56,250 nucleotides of DNA from Erythrobacteraceae bacterium E2-1 Yellow Sea (GTDB lineage Bacteria > Pseudomonadota > Alphaproteobacteria > Sphingomonadales > Sphingomonadaceae): assembly GCA_014983025.1 (NCBI GenBank), contig JADCLP010000011.1:1-56250 (forward strand). Direction: 5' to 3'. Below the pieces are notes generated by a model. The model did not search any database. It saw nothing but the letters and a program-made list of their open reading frames with translations, and was not told where the DNA came from. Numbering within the stretch: position 1 is the first letter of the stretch; the number at the start of each line of letters is the position of its first letter. Positions 9,004 through 18,805 of the stretch are shown in pieces. A program made the translations under genes and the position numbers.

Positions 9004-10464
9004 TTATTCCGCTGGCTCGTCCGCCAATCCAGCTTCCAGCCCGGGCACCATCAGCGTGCGCGACCCACCAAAATCTTCGCGCACAACGATCAGCCCCTGC
9101 CGTTCCAGATGATCCAGCAGGCGGCGAATGCGACCCGGCGAACTGGTGCCATAAGCGCGTGCCAGCGCATCTTCATCCACCACAGTTTCACCGGCATGGG
9201 CCGCCTTGGCAATCACCAGGAAAGGGGCGAGCAAATCCTCCTCCACCCGTTCGGCCAGCGCCAGTATGCGGTTACGAATGCTCTCCTCCAACACGCCCAG
9301 CTCCGCACCAGCGACAGCAAATTTCCGTTTAAAACCCTGCATATCGGGCATCGGGCCAACCAGCCTTTCGCGCCGGCAACGCATCAGGAAGGTCTGATAT
9401 TGGGCAGAGGCAGATTGGAAGGCGATCCCATCCTCTGCCGCCAGCTCTGCGATGATTTCCGATATCCGCTGTGCAGTTTCGTTTTGGGCGGGGCGGGATG
9501 CCTCCGGTGGCGAGTGACGCTCCTCCGCCTGTGCAATATGCTGCTCCACCTCCTCCACACGCGGGGTAGGCGGCGGTGCAGGTGGCGGGACTGCCCTTGC
9601 CGCCTCTGCCGCAAGGCCGGTGGTCAGCAGCGCCGCCATATCGGCAGGTGCCGTGTCGGGCAGCGCCATCAACCCTTCTACACGCGCCTTCAGACCAGAG
9701 CGCACTGGTCCGATCTTCACAGACAGGGGCACGCGCGTGATTGCCGGACCAAGCGCGAGGAAATGCCCCCGCTCCAATTCGCGGATACGTTCCGCCTGCC
9801 GTCGCTCCATCCCCAGCAGATCAGCCGCGCGGACCATATCGATATCCAGGAAGGTGCGACCCATCAGGAAGTTCGATGCTTCTGCCGCGACATTCTTGGC
9901 CAGTTTGGCCAGACGCTGCGTCGCCACAATCCCGGCCAGCCCGCGCTTACGCCCGCGACACATCAGATTGGTCATGGCGGACAGCGTCATACGACGGGTA
10001 TCTTCCGCAATCTCCCCCGCCACGGCAGGGGCAAACATCTGCGCTTCGTCCACCACCACCAGCGCGGGATACCAATGTTCGCGCGGGGCATCGAACAGGG
10101 CGGTCAGGAATTGGGCGGCGCAACGGATCTGCTGTTCCACCTCCAGCCCGTCCAGATCCAACACCACGCTGGCACGGTGTTCACGGATGCGGCGGGCCAG
10201 CGCCTCTATCTCTGCCGGGGCATAGGCCGCGCCATCGATCACCACATGGCCAAATTCCTGCGCCAGAGAGGGGAAATCGCCTTCTGGGTCGATCACCACC
10301 TGTTGGACCATGCCGGCGCTTTCTTCCAGCAGGCGGCGCAGCAAATGCGATTTGCCACTACCCGAATTGCCCTGCACCAGCAGGCGCGTGGCGAGCAGTT
10401 CTTCAATGTTGAATTTGACCGGTGCGCCGTTGGCACCCTGCCCGATGACGATTTCACTATTCAC
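9004..10464 (-). CDS. HerA/FtsK-like P-loop ATPase (DUF87 type)
   Basis: A 486-residue ATP-binding protein. Walker A GNSGSGKS lies at about 34-41 and Walker B VVVDEAQMF near residue 140. The first 250 residues form a RecA-like motor fold of the HerA/VirB4 group, with the arginine-rich MCRGRKRG region typical of these proteins. A proline-rich linker around 285-310 leads to a C-terminal segment that looks like a winged helix (LARAYGTSSPGRIRRLLDHLERQGLI). HerA relatives pump or unwind DNA, but this subgroup has no assigned job and no NurA nuclease is adjacent. A second, different HerA-like gene lies at 32480-34207. Confidence 0.8.
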   Translation of the reverse strand: MNSEIVIGQGANGAPVKFNIEELLATRLLVQGNSGSGKSHLLRRLLEESAGMVQQVVIDPEGDFPSLAQEFGHVVIDGAAYAPAEIEALARRIREHRASVVLDLDGLEVEQQIRCAAQFLTALFDAPREHWYPALVVVDEAQMFAPAVAGEIAEDTRRMTLSAMTNLMCRGRKRGLAGIVATQRLAKLAKNVAAEASNFLMGRTFLDIDMVRAADLLGMERRQAERIRELERGHFLALGPAITRVPLSVKIGPVRSGLKARVEGLMALPDTAPADMAALLTTGLAAEAARAVPPPAPPPTPRVEEVEQHIAQAEERHSPPEASRPAQNETAQRISEIIAELAAEDGIAFQSASAQYQTFLMRCRRERLVGPMPDMQGFKRKFAVAGAELGVLEESIRNRILALAERVEEDLLAPFLVIAKAAHAGETVVDEDALARAYGTSSPGRIRRLLDHLERQGLIVVREDFGGSRTLMVPGLEAGLADEPAE

Positions 10465-10607
10465 GAAGTCCGGAATAGCCAGCCGAATCCGTCCAGCGAA
10501 ACCCCGTTAGGGATACTTATCCCGAACCAATCGATAGGCTGCAAGTTGGGGCTTCACCCGGCCCGCCCCACCAGCTAACACCAATGTCAGCAAGGGAGAG
10601 GTTGCAA

Positions 10608-12812
10608 ATGGCAAAATGGTTCGCACGTGCTGGCTGGGTCATGCTGGCGGTGCTGATCACCGGTTTCATCGCACTGGCAAGCTGGGAACCGTTTTACGCA
10701 GAAGAAAGCGCCGCTCCGCCACCGCGCCAATACCGTGCAGAAATCATCCGCGATGAATTTGGCGTGCCCCATGTATACGGGCGGACAGATGCCGATGTGG
10801 CATTCGGCGTGGCGATTGCCCATGCTGAAGATGATTTCTTTACCCTGCAAGATGTCATGGCCATGACCAGGGGCCGATATGGCGCGATCACTGGGGAAAA
10901 AGGTGCAGGCGTAGATTACGCTTATCATCTGCTGGATGCGCGCGGCACTGCTGATCGGCATTATGACACACTGCCAGCAGACACACGCGCTTTGTTGGAA
11001 GCATATGCCAGCGGGCTGAACCAATATGCGAAGGAGCATGCACAGGAATTGAAGCTGACCAATCTGTTCCCGGTTAATGGGCGAGATATTGCAGCAGGCT
11101 TTGCACTACGTCAGCCGTTCTTCTTTGGCCTGGACAGCATCATTGCACCGCTTGTGGAAGGCGGGGAATTACGGCGCGAATATGGACCCGATATCCCCGG
11201 TTTCCCGCGCCCGCCGGAATTGCGGCTGAAAGGCAATCAGAGAGAAACAGCGAACTATTCACCCCTTGGCGAAGATGCGGCACTGGCCGGGTCCAATGCC
11301 TTTGCCATTGCACCTGCAAAATCGGGCGGGCCAACCATTCTGGTATCGAACACGCACCAGCCGTGGAAAGGCCCGGTGGCGTGGTATGAACTGGTGGTGG
11401 AAAGCGGCGAAGGGTGGCATTTTGCCGGGGCCACTTTCCCCGGTGCGCCCTTCCCCCTGCTGGGACATAATGAAAATCTGGGCTGGACCAATACGGTCAA
11501 CCGGCCTGACCTGACCGATATTTACCAGCTGGAACTGAATAATGCTGGCACGCATTACTGGCTGGACGGCAAATGGCGGGCACTGGAACACCGCACCATC
11601 ATTCTGCCGGTAAAATTAGGCCCCATTACCCTGCCCATTCGCCGCACAATCTATCGCAGCGCGCATGGCCCGGTGATCATGAATGACAAGGGCGCCTTTG
11701 CCATCCGTTATGCCGGGATTGACCGGCTGGACCAGCTCGATGCCTATTACCGGCTGAACAAGACGCGCAATCTGGCAGAATGGCAGGCGCAACTGGCCCG
11801 CATGGCCGTGCCCAGCACCAATTTCATCTATGCCGATAGAACGGGCAATATCGCCTATACCTATAATGCCGCCCTGCCTGACCGTGCGCCGGGGCATAAT
11901 TGGCGTGGCATATTGCCGGGCAGCACCAGCGCCCTGATCTGGCCGGGCCCGGTCACCTATGACAAGCTGCCCCAATATGTGAACCCGGCCAGCGGCTGGC
12001 TGTATAATTCCAACAACACGCCCTTCACTGCTGCCGGGCCGGGCAGCGATCTGAACCCGCAGGATTATGCCCCGGAACTGGGCGTTGAATTGAAACAGAC
12101 CAACCGGTCGCGCCAGGCATGGACATTGCTGAGCATTGCCAGTCGCATTGACCGCGCCGCATTGGAACGTATCAAATACGACACTGCCTATGATCGCGCA
12201 GGCTATGTGGCCGATCTGTGGGATGCGCTGGAGGTGATGGACCTCTCCGGCGAGACTGAACTCGACGCGGCGCGTGACTTACTGCTGGAATGGGATTTCA
12301 ATGCCGATGGCTATGGCCGGGCGGATGCACTGGCCCTGCTGATGATCAAACCCTTCATGACAGCAGAATATGGCAACCACGTTGATCTTCCCGATCCACG
12401 GCAGCAACTGGCACGATCCGTGGCGCATCTGAAATCGCATTTCGGTCGGATCGATCCGCCTGCCACCGCGCTGCTGCGTTTGCGGCAGGGGCCTGGCCGC
12501 CATGCAGTCGACCTGCCGATGGATGGTGGATCGGACACTTTGCGCGCTGCGACCGACTGGAACGTGGATGAGGATGGACGCCTTTCTGTGAAGCATGCTG
12601 ACAGCTTTATCCAATGGGTGGAATGGGCGGCAGGCAAACCGGTCAGTTCCCGTTCGATCATGCCTTATGGCGCGGCCACGACACGGCCGGAAAACCGCCA
12701 TTACACCGACCAGGCGCAATTATTCGTGGCACATAAGCTCAAACCAGTGCATTTCTGGCGCAAAGACGTGATGGCCAATGCCAAACGGCGATATGCAGTT
12801 GAGTCTCACTGA
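10608..12812 (+). CDS. Penicillin acylase family protein (Ntn hydrolase)
   Basis: A 734-residue member of the penicillin/cephalosporin/acyl-homoserine-lactone acylase family, periplasmic and probably matured by self-cleavage. An N-terminal hydrophobic signal or anchor (WVMLAVLITGFIALA) precedes the alpha-chain motif RDEFGVPHVYG. The spacer ends at Gly-Ser-Asn (GSNAFAIAP), where Ser229 is the expected new N-terminal nucleophile of the beta chain. I chose ATG 10608 because GGGAGAGG lies eight bases upstream; an in-frame ATG at 10584 would add eight residues and lacks such a site. Substrates in the family range from beta-lactams to quorum signals and N-acyl amino acids, so the substrate here is open. 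Confidence 0.9.
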   Translation: MAKWFARAGWVMLAVLITGFIALASWEPFYAEESAAPPPRQYRAEIIRDEFGVPHVYGRTDADVAFGVAIAHAEDDFFTLQDVMAMTRGRYGAITGEKGAGVDYAYHLLDARGTADRHYDTLPADTRALLEAYASGLNQYAKEHAQELKLTNLFPVNGRDIAAGFALRQPFFFGLDSIIAPLVEGGELRREYGPDIPGFPRPPELRLKGNQRETANYSPLGEDAALAGSNAFAIAPAKSGGPTILVSNTHQPWKGPVAWYELVVESGEGWHFAGATFPGAPFPLLGHNENLGWTNTVNRPDLTDIYQLELNNAGTHYWLDGKWRALEHRTIILPVKLGPITLPIRRTIYRSAHGPVIMNDKGAFAIRYAGIDRLDQLDAYYRLNKTRNLAEWQAQLARMAVPSTNFIYADRTGNIAYTYNAALPDRAPGHNWRGILPGSTSALIWPGPVTYDKLPQYVNPASGWLYNSNNTPFTAAGPGSDLNPQDYAPELGVELKQTNRSRQAWTLLSIASRIDRAALERIKYDTAYDRAGYVADLWDALEVMDLSGETELDAARDLLLEWDFNADGYGRADALALLMIKPFMTAEYGNHVDLPDPRQQLARSVAHLKSHFGRIDPPATALLRLRQGPGRHAVDLPMDGGSDTLRAATDWNVDEDGRLSVKHADSFIQWVEWAAGKPVSSRSIMPYGAATTRPENRHYTDQAQLFVAHKLKPVHFWRKDVMANAKRRYAVESH

Positions 12813-12882
12813 CATTATTGTAAATAATTACCATCCCTTGCCCCCGAAATTTCAGGGCGCACCGATAATTTAGGAGAAGATC

Positions 12883-13185
12883 ATGTCCGTAGCCGGCACC
12901 TATCAAACCACAGTGAAAAGCCCCATGGGCGACCAGACGGGCACTTTCACCGTTGTCGATGGCGGTGATGGCACTTTTACCGGGCAACTTGCCGGCACGC
13001 TGGGATCGCTTGATGTCGAGGATGGCAAGGTTGACGGCAACACGCTGAGCTGGAAAATGGCCATGACCATCCCCATGCCGATGACGCTTGATTGCGAAGC
13101 AACTGTTGATGGTGACACGCTGACCGGTGCAGTCAATGCGGGTGCTTTCGGATCAATGCCATTATTGGGCACCAGAACCGCCTGA
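12883..13185 (+). CDS. Small beta-rich protein of unknown function
   Basis: A 100-residue protein with no signal peptide, no membrane segment and no cysteine pair. Its pattern alternates short beta strands and Asp/Gly turns (GTFTVVDGGDGTFTG), so it is likely a small all-beta fold such as a lipocalin-like half barrel. AGGAGA lies at good distance upstream of the ATG and a strong terminator follows. I do not recognise a named family with certainty, although similar short hypothetical proteins are common in sphingomonads. Confidence 0.7.
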   Translation: MSVAGTYQTTVKSPMGDQTGTFTVVDGGDGTFTGQLAGTLGSLDVEDGKVDGNTLSWKMAMTIPMPMTLDCEATVDGDTLTGAVNAGAFGSMPLLGTRTA

Positions 13186-13207
13186 ATATCAGTTCAACTC
13201 GATACAG

Positions 13208-13239
13208 AAGGCCGCTGGTACCATCCGGCGGCCTTTTTC
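13208..13239 (+). terminator. Rho-independent terminator
   Basis: The stem AAGGCCGC / GCGGCCTT, extended inward by further pairing, is followed by a run of five T. It ends the small beta-rich gene at 12883-13185. Confidence 0.85.
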
Positions 13240-13384
13240 TATGTCAGCCGATCTGGCAAATCGCCTGCATGACCTGCGCAGTAATAAAACATGGTCTTGT
13301 TACAACCATATTTATCTGATTAAATCAAAATATTAGGGTCGTCGCGAGTCCCATAGGGCCAATGAAATCTTAGGGGGAATGACC

Positions 13385-14413
13385 ATGATGAAATCCAAAG
13401 CTACCATCCTGTCAGCTGCTGCGCTGGCTGTGTTTGCGGCGACACCTGTCCTCGCTGAAAAGGCAAACCAGTTGGTTGACATCAACGGCTTGCATGGACG
13501 CGATGCAGAATCCCAACTGCAATCGCGCGGCTTTGCCCATGTCTCCACACACAAGAACAATATGGGCTATGTCTATAGTTACTGGTGGAATGGCAAAGAC
13601 GATAATTGCGTCAATGTTGAAGTATATAATGGTCGCGTCGAATCCATTACCGATGCAACCGATCAGGATTGCGGACATCACAAGGGCAGTGCAGGGGCTG
13701 TTGCCGGTGCGGCAGTCGGGGCAGCGCTCCTTGGCGCGTTGCTGAGCCACAAATCACATCATCATGATGACGACACGCATAGCCAGAACGCACAGGAAGA
13801 AGCACAATTTGACCGCGGCTATACCGATGGCCTGCACAATGCTTCCTATCACAATTATGACCGGTCAGATGCCTATTCCAATGGGTACACTGCAGGCGTT
13901 TCCGAACGCGAAGCCAATCTGAGCCACCATCACGGCCGCGGCGGATATAGCCAGGTTGCCCAATTTGCAGACCTGAAAGATGCACGCGCAGCGGGTGGCA
14001 TGGAAGAAATGGAACGTCGCGGTTTCCGCCAGGTCGATAATTTCACCTCCGGCAACACACGCTATTCCATCCAGTATCGGCCGGAATCCAGCCAATGCGT
14101 CCAAATCACCATTGCTGACGGACATTTCTATGACCTGCGTGACATCGGCCGCCACCCCAAATGCAGTTCTGGTGGAAGCTCAGCATCATACACACCGCCT
14201 GCACAGTTTAATGATGTATTGGGGCGCAGCGGTGAAAAAGCTCGTGACATCCTGAACGGTCGCGGCTTCGCCCGTGTTGCACGCTTTGGCGATGACAATA
14301 CGCGCTACGCTATCATGTGGCGCGCCCAGTCAAAGCAGTGCCTGCAACTGATGATTGTCGATGGCCGTGCGGCCGATATTCGTGACATTGGCCAACACCC
14401 CAATTGCACCTGA
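13385..14413 (+). CDS. Secreted protein with three copies of a two-cysteine repeat and a glycine-zipper segment
   Basis: About 342 residues. A signal peptide ends near PVLAE. Three homologous units follow: one at the N-terminus (from QLVDINGLHGRDAE), one in the middle (DLKDARAAGG...MERRGFRQVDNF) and one at the C-terminus (VLGRSGEKARD...GRGFARVARF). Each contains a [K/R]GFxxV-type segment, an aromatic strand and a pair of cysteines that end in C..HP[KN]C in the last two. Between units one and two lies a Gly/Ala-rich stretch (GAVAGAAVGAALLGALL) that looks like a glycine zipper, then a His/Asp-rich stretch that could bind metal. The GGGGG ribosome site suits ATG 13385 better than ATG 13379. Function unknown. 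Confidence 0.75.
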   Translation: MMKSKATILSAAALAVFAATPVLAEKANQLVDINGLHGRDAESQLQSRGFAHVSTHKNNMGYVYSYWWNGKDDNCVNVEVYNGRVESITDATDQDCGHHKGSAGAVAGAAVGAALLGALLSHKSHHHDDDTHSQNAQEEAQFDRGYTDGLHNASYHNYDRSDAYSNGYTAGVSEREANLSHHHGRGGYSQVAQFADLKDARAAGGMEEMERRGFRQVDNFTSGNTRYSIQYRPESSQCVQITIADGHFYDLRDIGRHPKCSSGGSSASYTPPAQFNDVLGRSGEKARDILNGRGFARVARFGDDNTRYAIMWRAQSKQCLQLMIVDGRAADIRDIGQHPNCT

Positions 14414-14430
14414 TTGCAGGGAGAGTGAAT

Positions 14431-14952
14431 ATGAAACTTGCCAATTATTTGGCCGGGGCCGCAGCTCTCGCACTTGTCGCTTGCAGTAATAGTGAAACTG
14501 CCGACACCGATGAAGCAGCAAAGATGGCGGCAGAGAAATCTGCCGAACCACAGGCTGCCGATGAAGCGACAGCACCAGAGGCTGTGTCCACTGCACCAGC
14601 AGAGATTGAAGGCATCACCAATAAACGATTGAGCTTTGCGCCAGGCACATCCTCAGCCAGAATCGAAGCTGCGATCACCGGATATGAGACCATCGATTAC
14701 CTGCTGAATGTGAAACAAGGCCAGGCGATGAATATCTCAATGGCATCACCAAACCTGGCAGCATATTTCAACCTGCTGGAACCGGGTGAAACCGAAGTTG
14801 CTATATATAACGGTTCTATGAGCGATAGCTTGAACATGTTTGAAGGCGTGGCTGCAAAAAGCGGCGATTATCGTATCCGCGTTTACCTGTACCGTAACGC
14901 CGCAAGGCGGAACGAAACGGCACCATACACGCTTGAAGCAATCGTGAATTGA
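14431..14952 (+). CDS. Putative lipoprotein, unknown function
   Basis: A 173-residue protein with a lipoprotein signal: a hydrophobic stretch ending in the lipobox LVAC, so the cysteine near residue 17 would be lipidated. A flexible Ala/Glu/Thr-rich linker follows (to about residue 65), then a beta-rich domain resembling inhibitor-like or PPC-type folds (SGDYRIRVYLYRNAARR near the end). ATG 14431 is chosen because GGGAGAG lies nine bases upstream; the longer frame from 14404 would bury the signal peptide. It sits 18 bases after the repeat protein and 16 before another lipoprotein, so the three are probably one transcript. Confidence 0.72.
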   Translation: MKLANYLAGAAALALVACSNSETADTDEAAKMAAEKSAEPQAADEATAPEAVSTAPAEIEGITNKRLSFAPGTSSARIEAAITGYETIDYLLNVKQGQAMNISMASPNLAAYFNLLEPGETEVAIYNGSMSDSLNMFEGVAAKSGDYRIRVYLYRNAARRNETAPYTLEAIVN

Positions 14953-14967
14953 CTGGAGGAATAGACC

Positions 14968-15426
14968 ATGAAACTTAGCTGGAAAGGTAATGTTGTTGGC
15001 ATCCTGTTGTCTTGCGGAATGCTGGCTGCATGCAGTGCAGAACCGACACCGGAAACTGCCGACATGTCAGAACCAGAAATCGCCCCGATCGAACAGGCAG
15101 ACGCCATTGTCGAAGGCACCGATTACCATGCAACCGCGCCAATCCAATGCGGTATGGAAGGCAAGCCAGCTGACATGACATGCCAGGCAGGGATCAAGCG
15201 CAATTGGGCTGAGGAACCCGGCGAAAACCTGGTTGAAGTGACCAAGCCGGATGGCACCGTGCGCGCGATCTTTTTCAAGGGCACTGAACCTTATGGGGCA
15301 GACAGCGCAGAGGCAGATGGTTCTGCGGGATGGGATTTTTCTTCAACCCGCGATGGGGACATGGTGACGATCACATTCGGCCCAGAAACCTATGTGGTTG
15401 TTGATGCCCTGGTTGAAGGCGGATAG
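14968..15426 (+). CDS. Putative lipoprotein, unknown function
   Basis: 152 residues with a lipobox LAAC near residue 22, a short acidic linker and a C-terminal domain of about 100 residues with two further cysteines (QCGMEGKPADMTC). The later part is strand-rich (DGDMVTITFGPETYVVVD). The preceding gene ends 16 bases upstream and TGGAGGAA gives a good ribosome site. It is likely an outer- or inner-membrane-anchored periplasmic protein. No family is recognised. Confidence 0.72.
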   Translation: MKLSWKGNVVGILLSCGMLAACSAEPTPETADMSEPEIAPIEQADAIVEGTDYHATAPIQCGMEGKPADMTCQAGIKRNWAEEPGENLVEVTKPDGTVRAIFFKGTEPYGADSAEADGSAGWDFSSTRDGDMVTITFGPETYVVVDALVEGG

Positions 15427-15445
15427 TTCAATTCCTGGAACTTGG

Positions 15446-15462
15446 GCCGGGTTTATCCCGGC
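15446..15462. terminator. Possible bidirectional terminator between convergent genes
   Basis: A six-base stem (GCCGGG / CCCGGC, loop TTTAT) lies between the lipoprotein stop and the stop of the small minus-strand membrane protein. No good T run is present, so the call is weak. Confidence 0.35.
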
Positions 15463-15702
15463 TCAACGTTTCCAAAGCCAATAGAGAATACCCGCATTGA
15501 TCGCAGGGCTAAGGATGGCCACAAATGGCCCGTCCATGCCAAATACGCGATCCAGAAGCAGATTCCACGGCAGGCCCAATGGCAGCAGGAACACGCCTGA
15601 CAAGGGATCCTCTTCCTGGCCGAACCAGCCGAAAGTTCCCACTGCCAGCAATGCCATTGCAAGCCCGTAAAGCACGACAAAAATGATGAATACCCACTTC
15701 AT
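15463..15702 (-). CDS. Small inner-membrane protein, unknown function
   Basis: A 79-residue protein with three hydrophobic segments (about 1-22, 36-50 and 60-76) and a short acidic loop QEEDP, most probably spanning the inner membrane. The start at 15702 is supported by GGGGGAG seven bases upstream; a longer frame to 15771 would overlap trmL and lacks such a site. It ends the run of minus-strand genes downstream of gatCAB and trmL. Function unknown. Confidence 0.72.
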   Translation of the reverse strand: MKWVFIIFVVLYGLAMALLAVGTFGWFGQEEDPLSGVFLLPLGLPWNLLLDRVFGMDGPFVAILSPAINAGILYWLWKR

Positions 15703-15767
15703 GGCTACTCCCCCTTGGCGATAATGCAGCGTTTTACACATTGCAGGCTTGACCGCCAAATACGCGA

Positions 15768-16223
15768 TCAAATGTGATTACGCACCGCCTGATAAGCTGC
15801 TGCTGCGACTGTGTTTGCCAGATTGAGCGATCGCACCTTGTCTGACCGCATCGGCAGGCTGACCATCTGATCACGATGCGCCTCCACAATATCCGCAGGA
15901 ATGCCCTTCGTCTCGCGGCCGAACACCAGATACGCATCTTCGGGATAGTCAGGCTCATAGAATGTGCGCGGCGCATATTCTTCAAACAGGAACATCTGGT
16001 CAGCACGCGGCGCGCGTTCCGCCAGAAATGCATCCCAGCTGGCAAATTCGACCAGCTGGATATGCGGCCAGTAATCAAGGCCAGACCGCTTCACCCGCTT
16101 GTCTGAAATCTCAAAGCCGAGCGGGTGGATCAGTACCAGCTCCATATCCAGAGCCACACAGGTGCGCCCCACCGCCCCGGTATTGCCGGGGATTTCGGGC
16201 TGGATCAGGACGATGGATGTCAT
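15768..16223 (-). CDS. trmL: tRNA (cytidine(34)-2'-O)-methyltransferase TrmL
   Basis: A 151-residue SPOUT methyltransferase that adds a 2'-O-methyl to the wobble base (C or cmnm5U 34) of tRNA-Leu isoacceptors. The full short form is present: N-terminal IVLIQPEIPGNTGAVGRTC, the RSGLDYW segment, the central VFGRETKGIP motif and the C-terminal knot SLNLANTVAAAAY. The length matches the family. It begins 24 bases after gatB, probably as part of the same transcript. Confidence 0.93.
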   Translation of the reverse strand: MTSIVLIQPEIPGNTGAVGRTCVALDMELVLIHPLGFEISDKRVKRSGLDYWPHIQLVEFASWDAFLAERAPRADQMFLFEEYAPRTFYEPDYPEDAYLVFGRETKGIPADIVEAHRDQMVSLPMRSDKVRSLNLANTVAAAAYQAVRNHI

Positions 16224-16246
16224 CGCTATCTCAGGGCGCGCCCCGA

Positions 16247-17743
16247 TCAGCCAAGCTTGTCCTTCAGGATCTGGTTCACGACAGCGGGGTTCGCCTTGCC
16301 CTGCATCGCCTTCATCGTCTGACCAACGAAGAAACCGAACAGCTTGTCCTTGCCGCCGCGATATTCCGCCACCTTATCCGCATTGGCGGCGATGATCGCA
16401 TCGATCGCTTCTTCGATGGCCCCGGTATCGCTGACCTGTTTCAGGCCTTCAGTCTCGGCAATCTCGCCCGGCTCACGCCCGGTCTTGAGCACGATTTCGT
16501 ATATTTCCTTGGCCTGACCACCCGAAATCTCACCCGCATCCTGCATCTTCAGGATGCTTGCCTGCGCTTCGGCGGTCGAGTTTGCCGGATTGGCCTCGTC
16601 ACCCAGCGCCTTCAGAACGCCGGGCGCAATGGAGAGCGCCCAGTTGGCGACCTGTGTTGCCACATCCTTTTCCGCCTTACCCAAGGCCGTAGCGGTCGCC
16701 GCCAACAGCGTTTCAAAGCGGGCAAAAGTCTCAACTTCCGCCGTTAGTTCGCGGGCATTGTAATCGCTGAGGCCCAGTTCGCCCGTATAGCGCGCACGCT
16801 TGGCATCGGGCAGTTCGGGCAGCGATGTGCGGCATTCGTCCAGAAAGCTGTCATCCAGTTCCAGCGGCAGCAGATCGGGATCGGGGAAGTAACGGTAATC
16901 ATGCGCATCTTCCTTGCTGCGCATACTGCGTGTCGTGCCCGTATTGGGATCGAACAGGCGGGTTTCCTGCACGATCTTGCCCCCGCTTTCCAGCACATCA
17001 ACCTGACGGTTCGCCTCATGCTCAATCGTCTGCATGACGAAGCGCACCGAATTGACGTTCTTGGTTTCGGTACGCGTACCGAATTCCTCACCCGGGCGGC
17101 GTACGCTGACATTCACGTCAGCACGCATGGAACCTTCTTCCATATTGCCATCGCATGATCCGACATAGCGCAATATGGTACGCAGCTTGCGCACATAGGC
17201 ACCTGCCTCTGCAGGGCTGCGCATATCGGGGCGGCTGACGATTTCCATCAGCGCCACACCGCAGCGGTTAAGATCGACATAGGACATGGTGGGGTGCTGG
17301 TCATGCATCAGCTTGCCCGCATCCTGTTCCACATGAATGCGCTCGATCCCGATTACCTTGTCTTCCGGGATACCCGCCTTTTCATCGGCATCAATGGTCA
17401 GCGCGCCTTCGCCCACGATGGGGTGGTAAAGCTGCGAAATCTGGTAACCCTGTGGCAGATCGGCATAGAAGTAATTCTTGCGGTCAAACCGGCTGTATTT
17501 GTTGATCTGCGCCTCTATCGCCATGCCTGTGCGCACCGCCTGCCGGATGCATTCGCGGTTGGGCACGGGCAGCATGCCGGGCATGGCCGCATCCACCAGC
17601 GACACATTGCAATTGGGCTCTGCGCCAAAAGCGGTCGATGCCCCCGAAAACAGCTTTGAATTACTGGTGACCTGCGCATGGACTTCCAGGCCGATCACGA
17701 CCTCCCATTCGCCCGTTGCGCCTTGAATACGATATGTGCTCAT
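16247..17743 (-). CDS. gatB: Asp-tRNA(Asn)/Glu-tRNA(Gln) amidotransferase subunit B
   Basis: The 498-residue subunit of GatCAB that binds tRNA and activates the misacylated Glu/Asp with ATP before amidation. It opens with [13 protein letters not shown], contains the cradle-domain motifs ([32 protein letters not shown]) and ends in the helical YqeY-like tail ([17 protein letters not shown]...). I chose ATG 17743 (MSTYRI...); the upstream extension to 17785 is not conserved-looking and runs into the neighbouring gene's end. gatC and gatA lie upstream, with a methyltransferase gene inserted between gatA and gatB. Confidence 0.97.
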   Translation of the reverse strand: MSTYRIQGATGEWEVVIGLEVHAQVTSNSKLFSGASTAFGAEPNCNVSLVDAAMPGMLPVPNRECIRQAVRTGMAIEAQINKYSRFDRKNYFYADLPQGYQISQLYHPIVGEGALTIDADEKAGIPEDKVIGIERIHVEQDAGKLMHDQHPTMSYVDLNRCGVALMEIVSRPDMRSPAEAGAYVRKLRTILRYVGSCDGNMEEGSMRADVNVSVRRPGEEFGTRTETKNVNSVRFVMQTIEHEANRQVDVLESGGKIVQETRLFDPNTGTTRSMRSKEDAHDYRYFPDPDLLPLELDDSFLDECRTSLPELPDAKRARYTGELGLSDYNARELTAEVETFARFETLLAATATALGKAEKDVATQVANWALSIAPGVLKALGDEANPANSTAEAQASILKMQDAGEISGGQAKEIYEIVLKTGREPGEIAETEGLKQVSDTGAIEEAIDAIIAANADKVAEYRGGKDKLFGFFVGQTMKAMQGKANPAVVNQILKDKLG

Positions 17744-17774
17744 AATTCTCGCTCTAGGATGAGGATTGCGCCAG

Positions 17775-18773
17775 TCAAGCCGCACTCAACACGAAATATC
17801 CCTGATCGCCTTCCCCTGCTGCGTTCAGCGTCTGTGCCTGGCGATCATACTCTGCCAATTCGGACATAGTAAATGGCAGCGCATTGGGCTGGCCAGGGCT
17901 ATTATACATCGGAATATCGCGGGCATAGGCCTCGCTCCGCGCAAGCGACCAGCCCAGCGTATCGGTGCCGCTGGATATACAGTCCAGGCCGGCGCTCTTA
18001 GCCAAGTCAATAAAGGCCGCCTGTGGCATCAGGTAGAAATGCCGTGGCGCGTCGATCTGCGCCCAGTTTGCCCCGTATTTTCGCCAGACCCAATCCTGCA
18101 ACAAAGGGATTCTCACGAAAATCCTGCCACCCGGCTTCAGCCGTTCGCGCGCTGCAACCAGCAATCGCCTGGGTTCTGCCACATGCTCTAGCGAATGGTG
18201 CATGGTGATGAGGTCATAATGCCCATCAATCTCCGTCAACTCACCACGAAAAAAGTGAATTCCTTGAACAGATGTGCCCTCTTGAGTTGCAGGCAAAAAG
18301 GGGTCGACACCGCTTAGATCGGTAAAACCCAGCCGGGCAAGAGCCTCCAACCGCGCACCCTTGCCACACCCTACATCCAGCACGGCGGCATCGCGCCACA
18401 ATCCTTCGACCTGTGCAATCCAGGGCTCTGCCCCACGCCTGATACGGTCGATCGGGCCATTCCCCATGGGATATTTTTCAGGTCTGCCAATCATGCCACG
18501 GGCACAAATCCGCTTGAGGGCAGATTTCCATCGCGCTTCGCCGGTGCCCTCTCCGAATGAATAATAGGCATCTGCTGCATAGTAAGCGGCAAGGTTATCA
18601 GGCACTTGGGCGATCTGGAGTGTGCAACAGTTATCGCAGAGGAAATAATCGAATTCCTCGCGCGTACCAAACATCATCTCGCGCATTGTTATCATGTCGC
18701 CGTGATGATGCTGACCGCACAATTGGCAAGAAAAGTGGGATCTTCCAGCCGTCGCTTCACCAGCTTCAATCAT
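17775..18773 (-). CDS. Class I SAM-dependent methyltransferase with N-terminal zinc-ribbon-like region
   Basis: 332 residues. The N-terminus carries two CxxC-type pairs (CQLC near 16-19 and CDNC near 47-50), suggesting a small zinc-binding knob. The middle holds a Rossmann methyltransferase with motif [13 protein letters not shown], a following acidic residue in SGVDPF, and [11 protein letters not shown], which matches the Methyltransf_23-like group. Relatives with this layout often act on sugars, lipids or small metabolites, so the substrate is open. It starts 33 bases after gatA and ends 32 before gatB, an unusual insertion into the amidotransferase cluster. Confidence 0.8.
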   Translation of the reverse strand: MIEAGEATAGRSHFSCQLCGQHHHGDMITMREMMFGTREEFDYFLCDNCCTLQIAQVPDNLAAYYAADAYYSFGEGTGEARWKSALKRICARGMIGRPEKYPMGNGPIDRIRRGAEPWIAQVEGLWRDAAVLDVGCGKGARLEALARLGFTDLSGVDPFLPATQEGTSVQGIHFFRGELTEIDGHYDLITMHHSLEHVAEPRRLLVAARERLKPGGRIFVRIPLLQDWVWRKYGANWAQIDAPRHFYLMPQAAFIDLAKSAGLDCISSGTDTLGWSLARSEAYARDIPMYNSPGQPNALPFTMSELAEYDRQAQTLNAAGEGDQGYFVLSAA

Positions 18774-18805
18774 TTTCCCGGCCGCCAGTTTCCATCAGGA
18801 AAACA

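Noticed and set aside
9004..10464. A HerA-NurA or HerA-SIR2 type defence system
   Set aside because: No nuclease, SIR2 or other effector gene is adjacent to either HerA-like ATPase; neighbours are a penicillin acylase family gene and clpB at one locus, queE and a TIGR02186 gene at the other.
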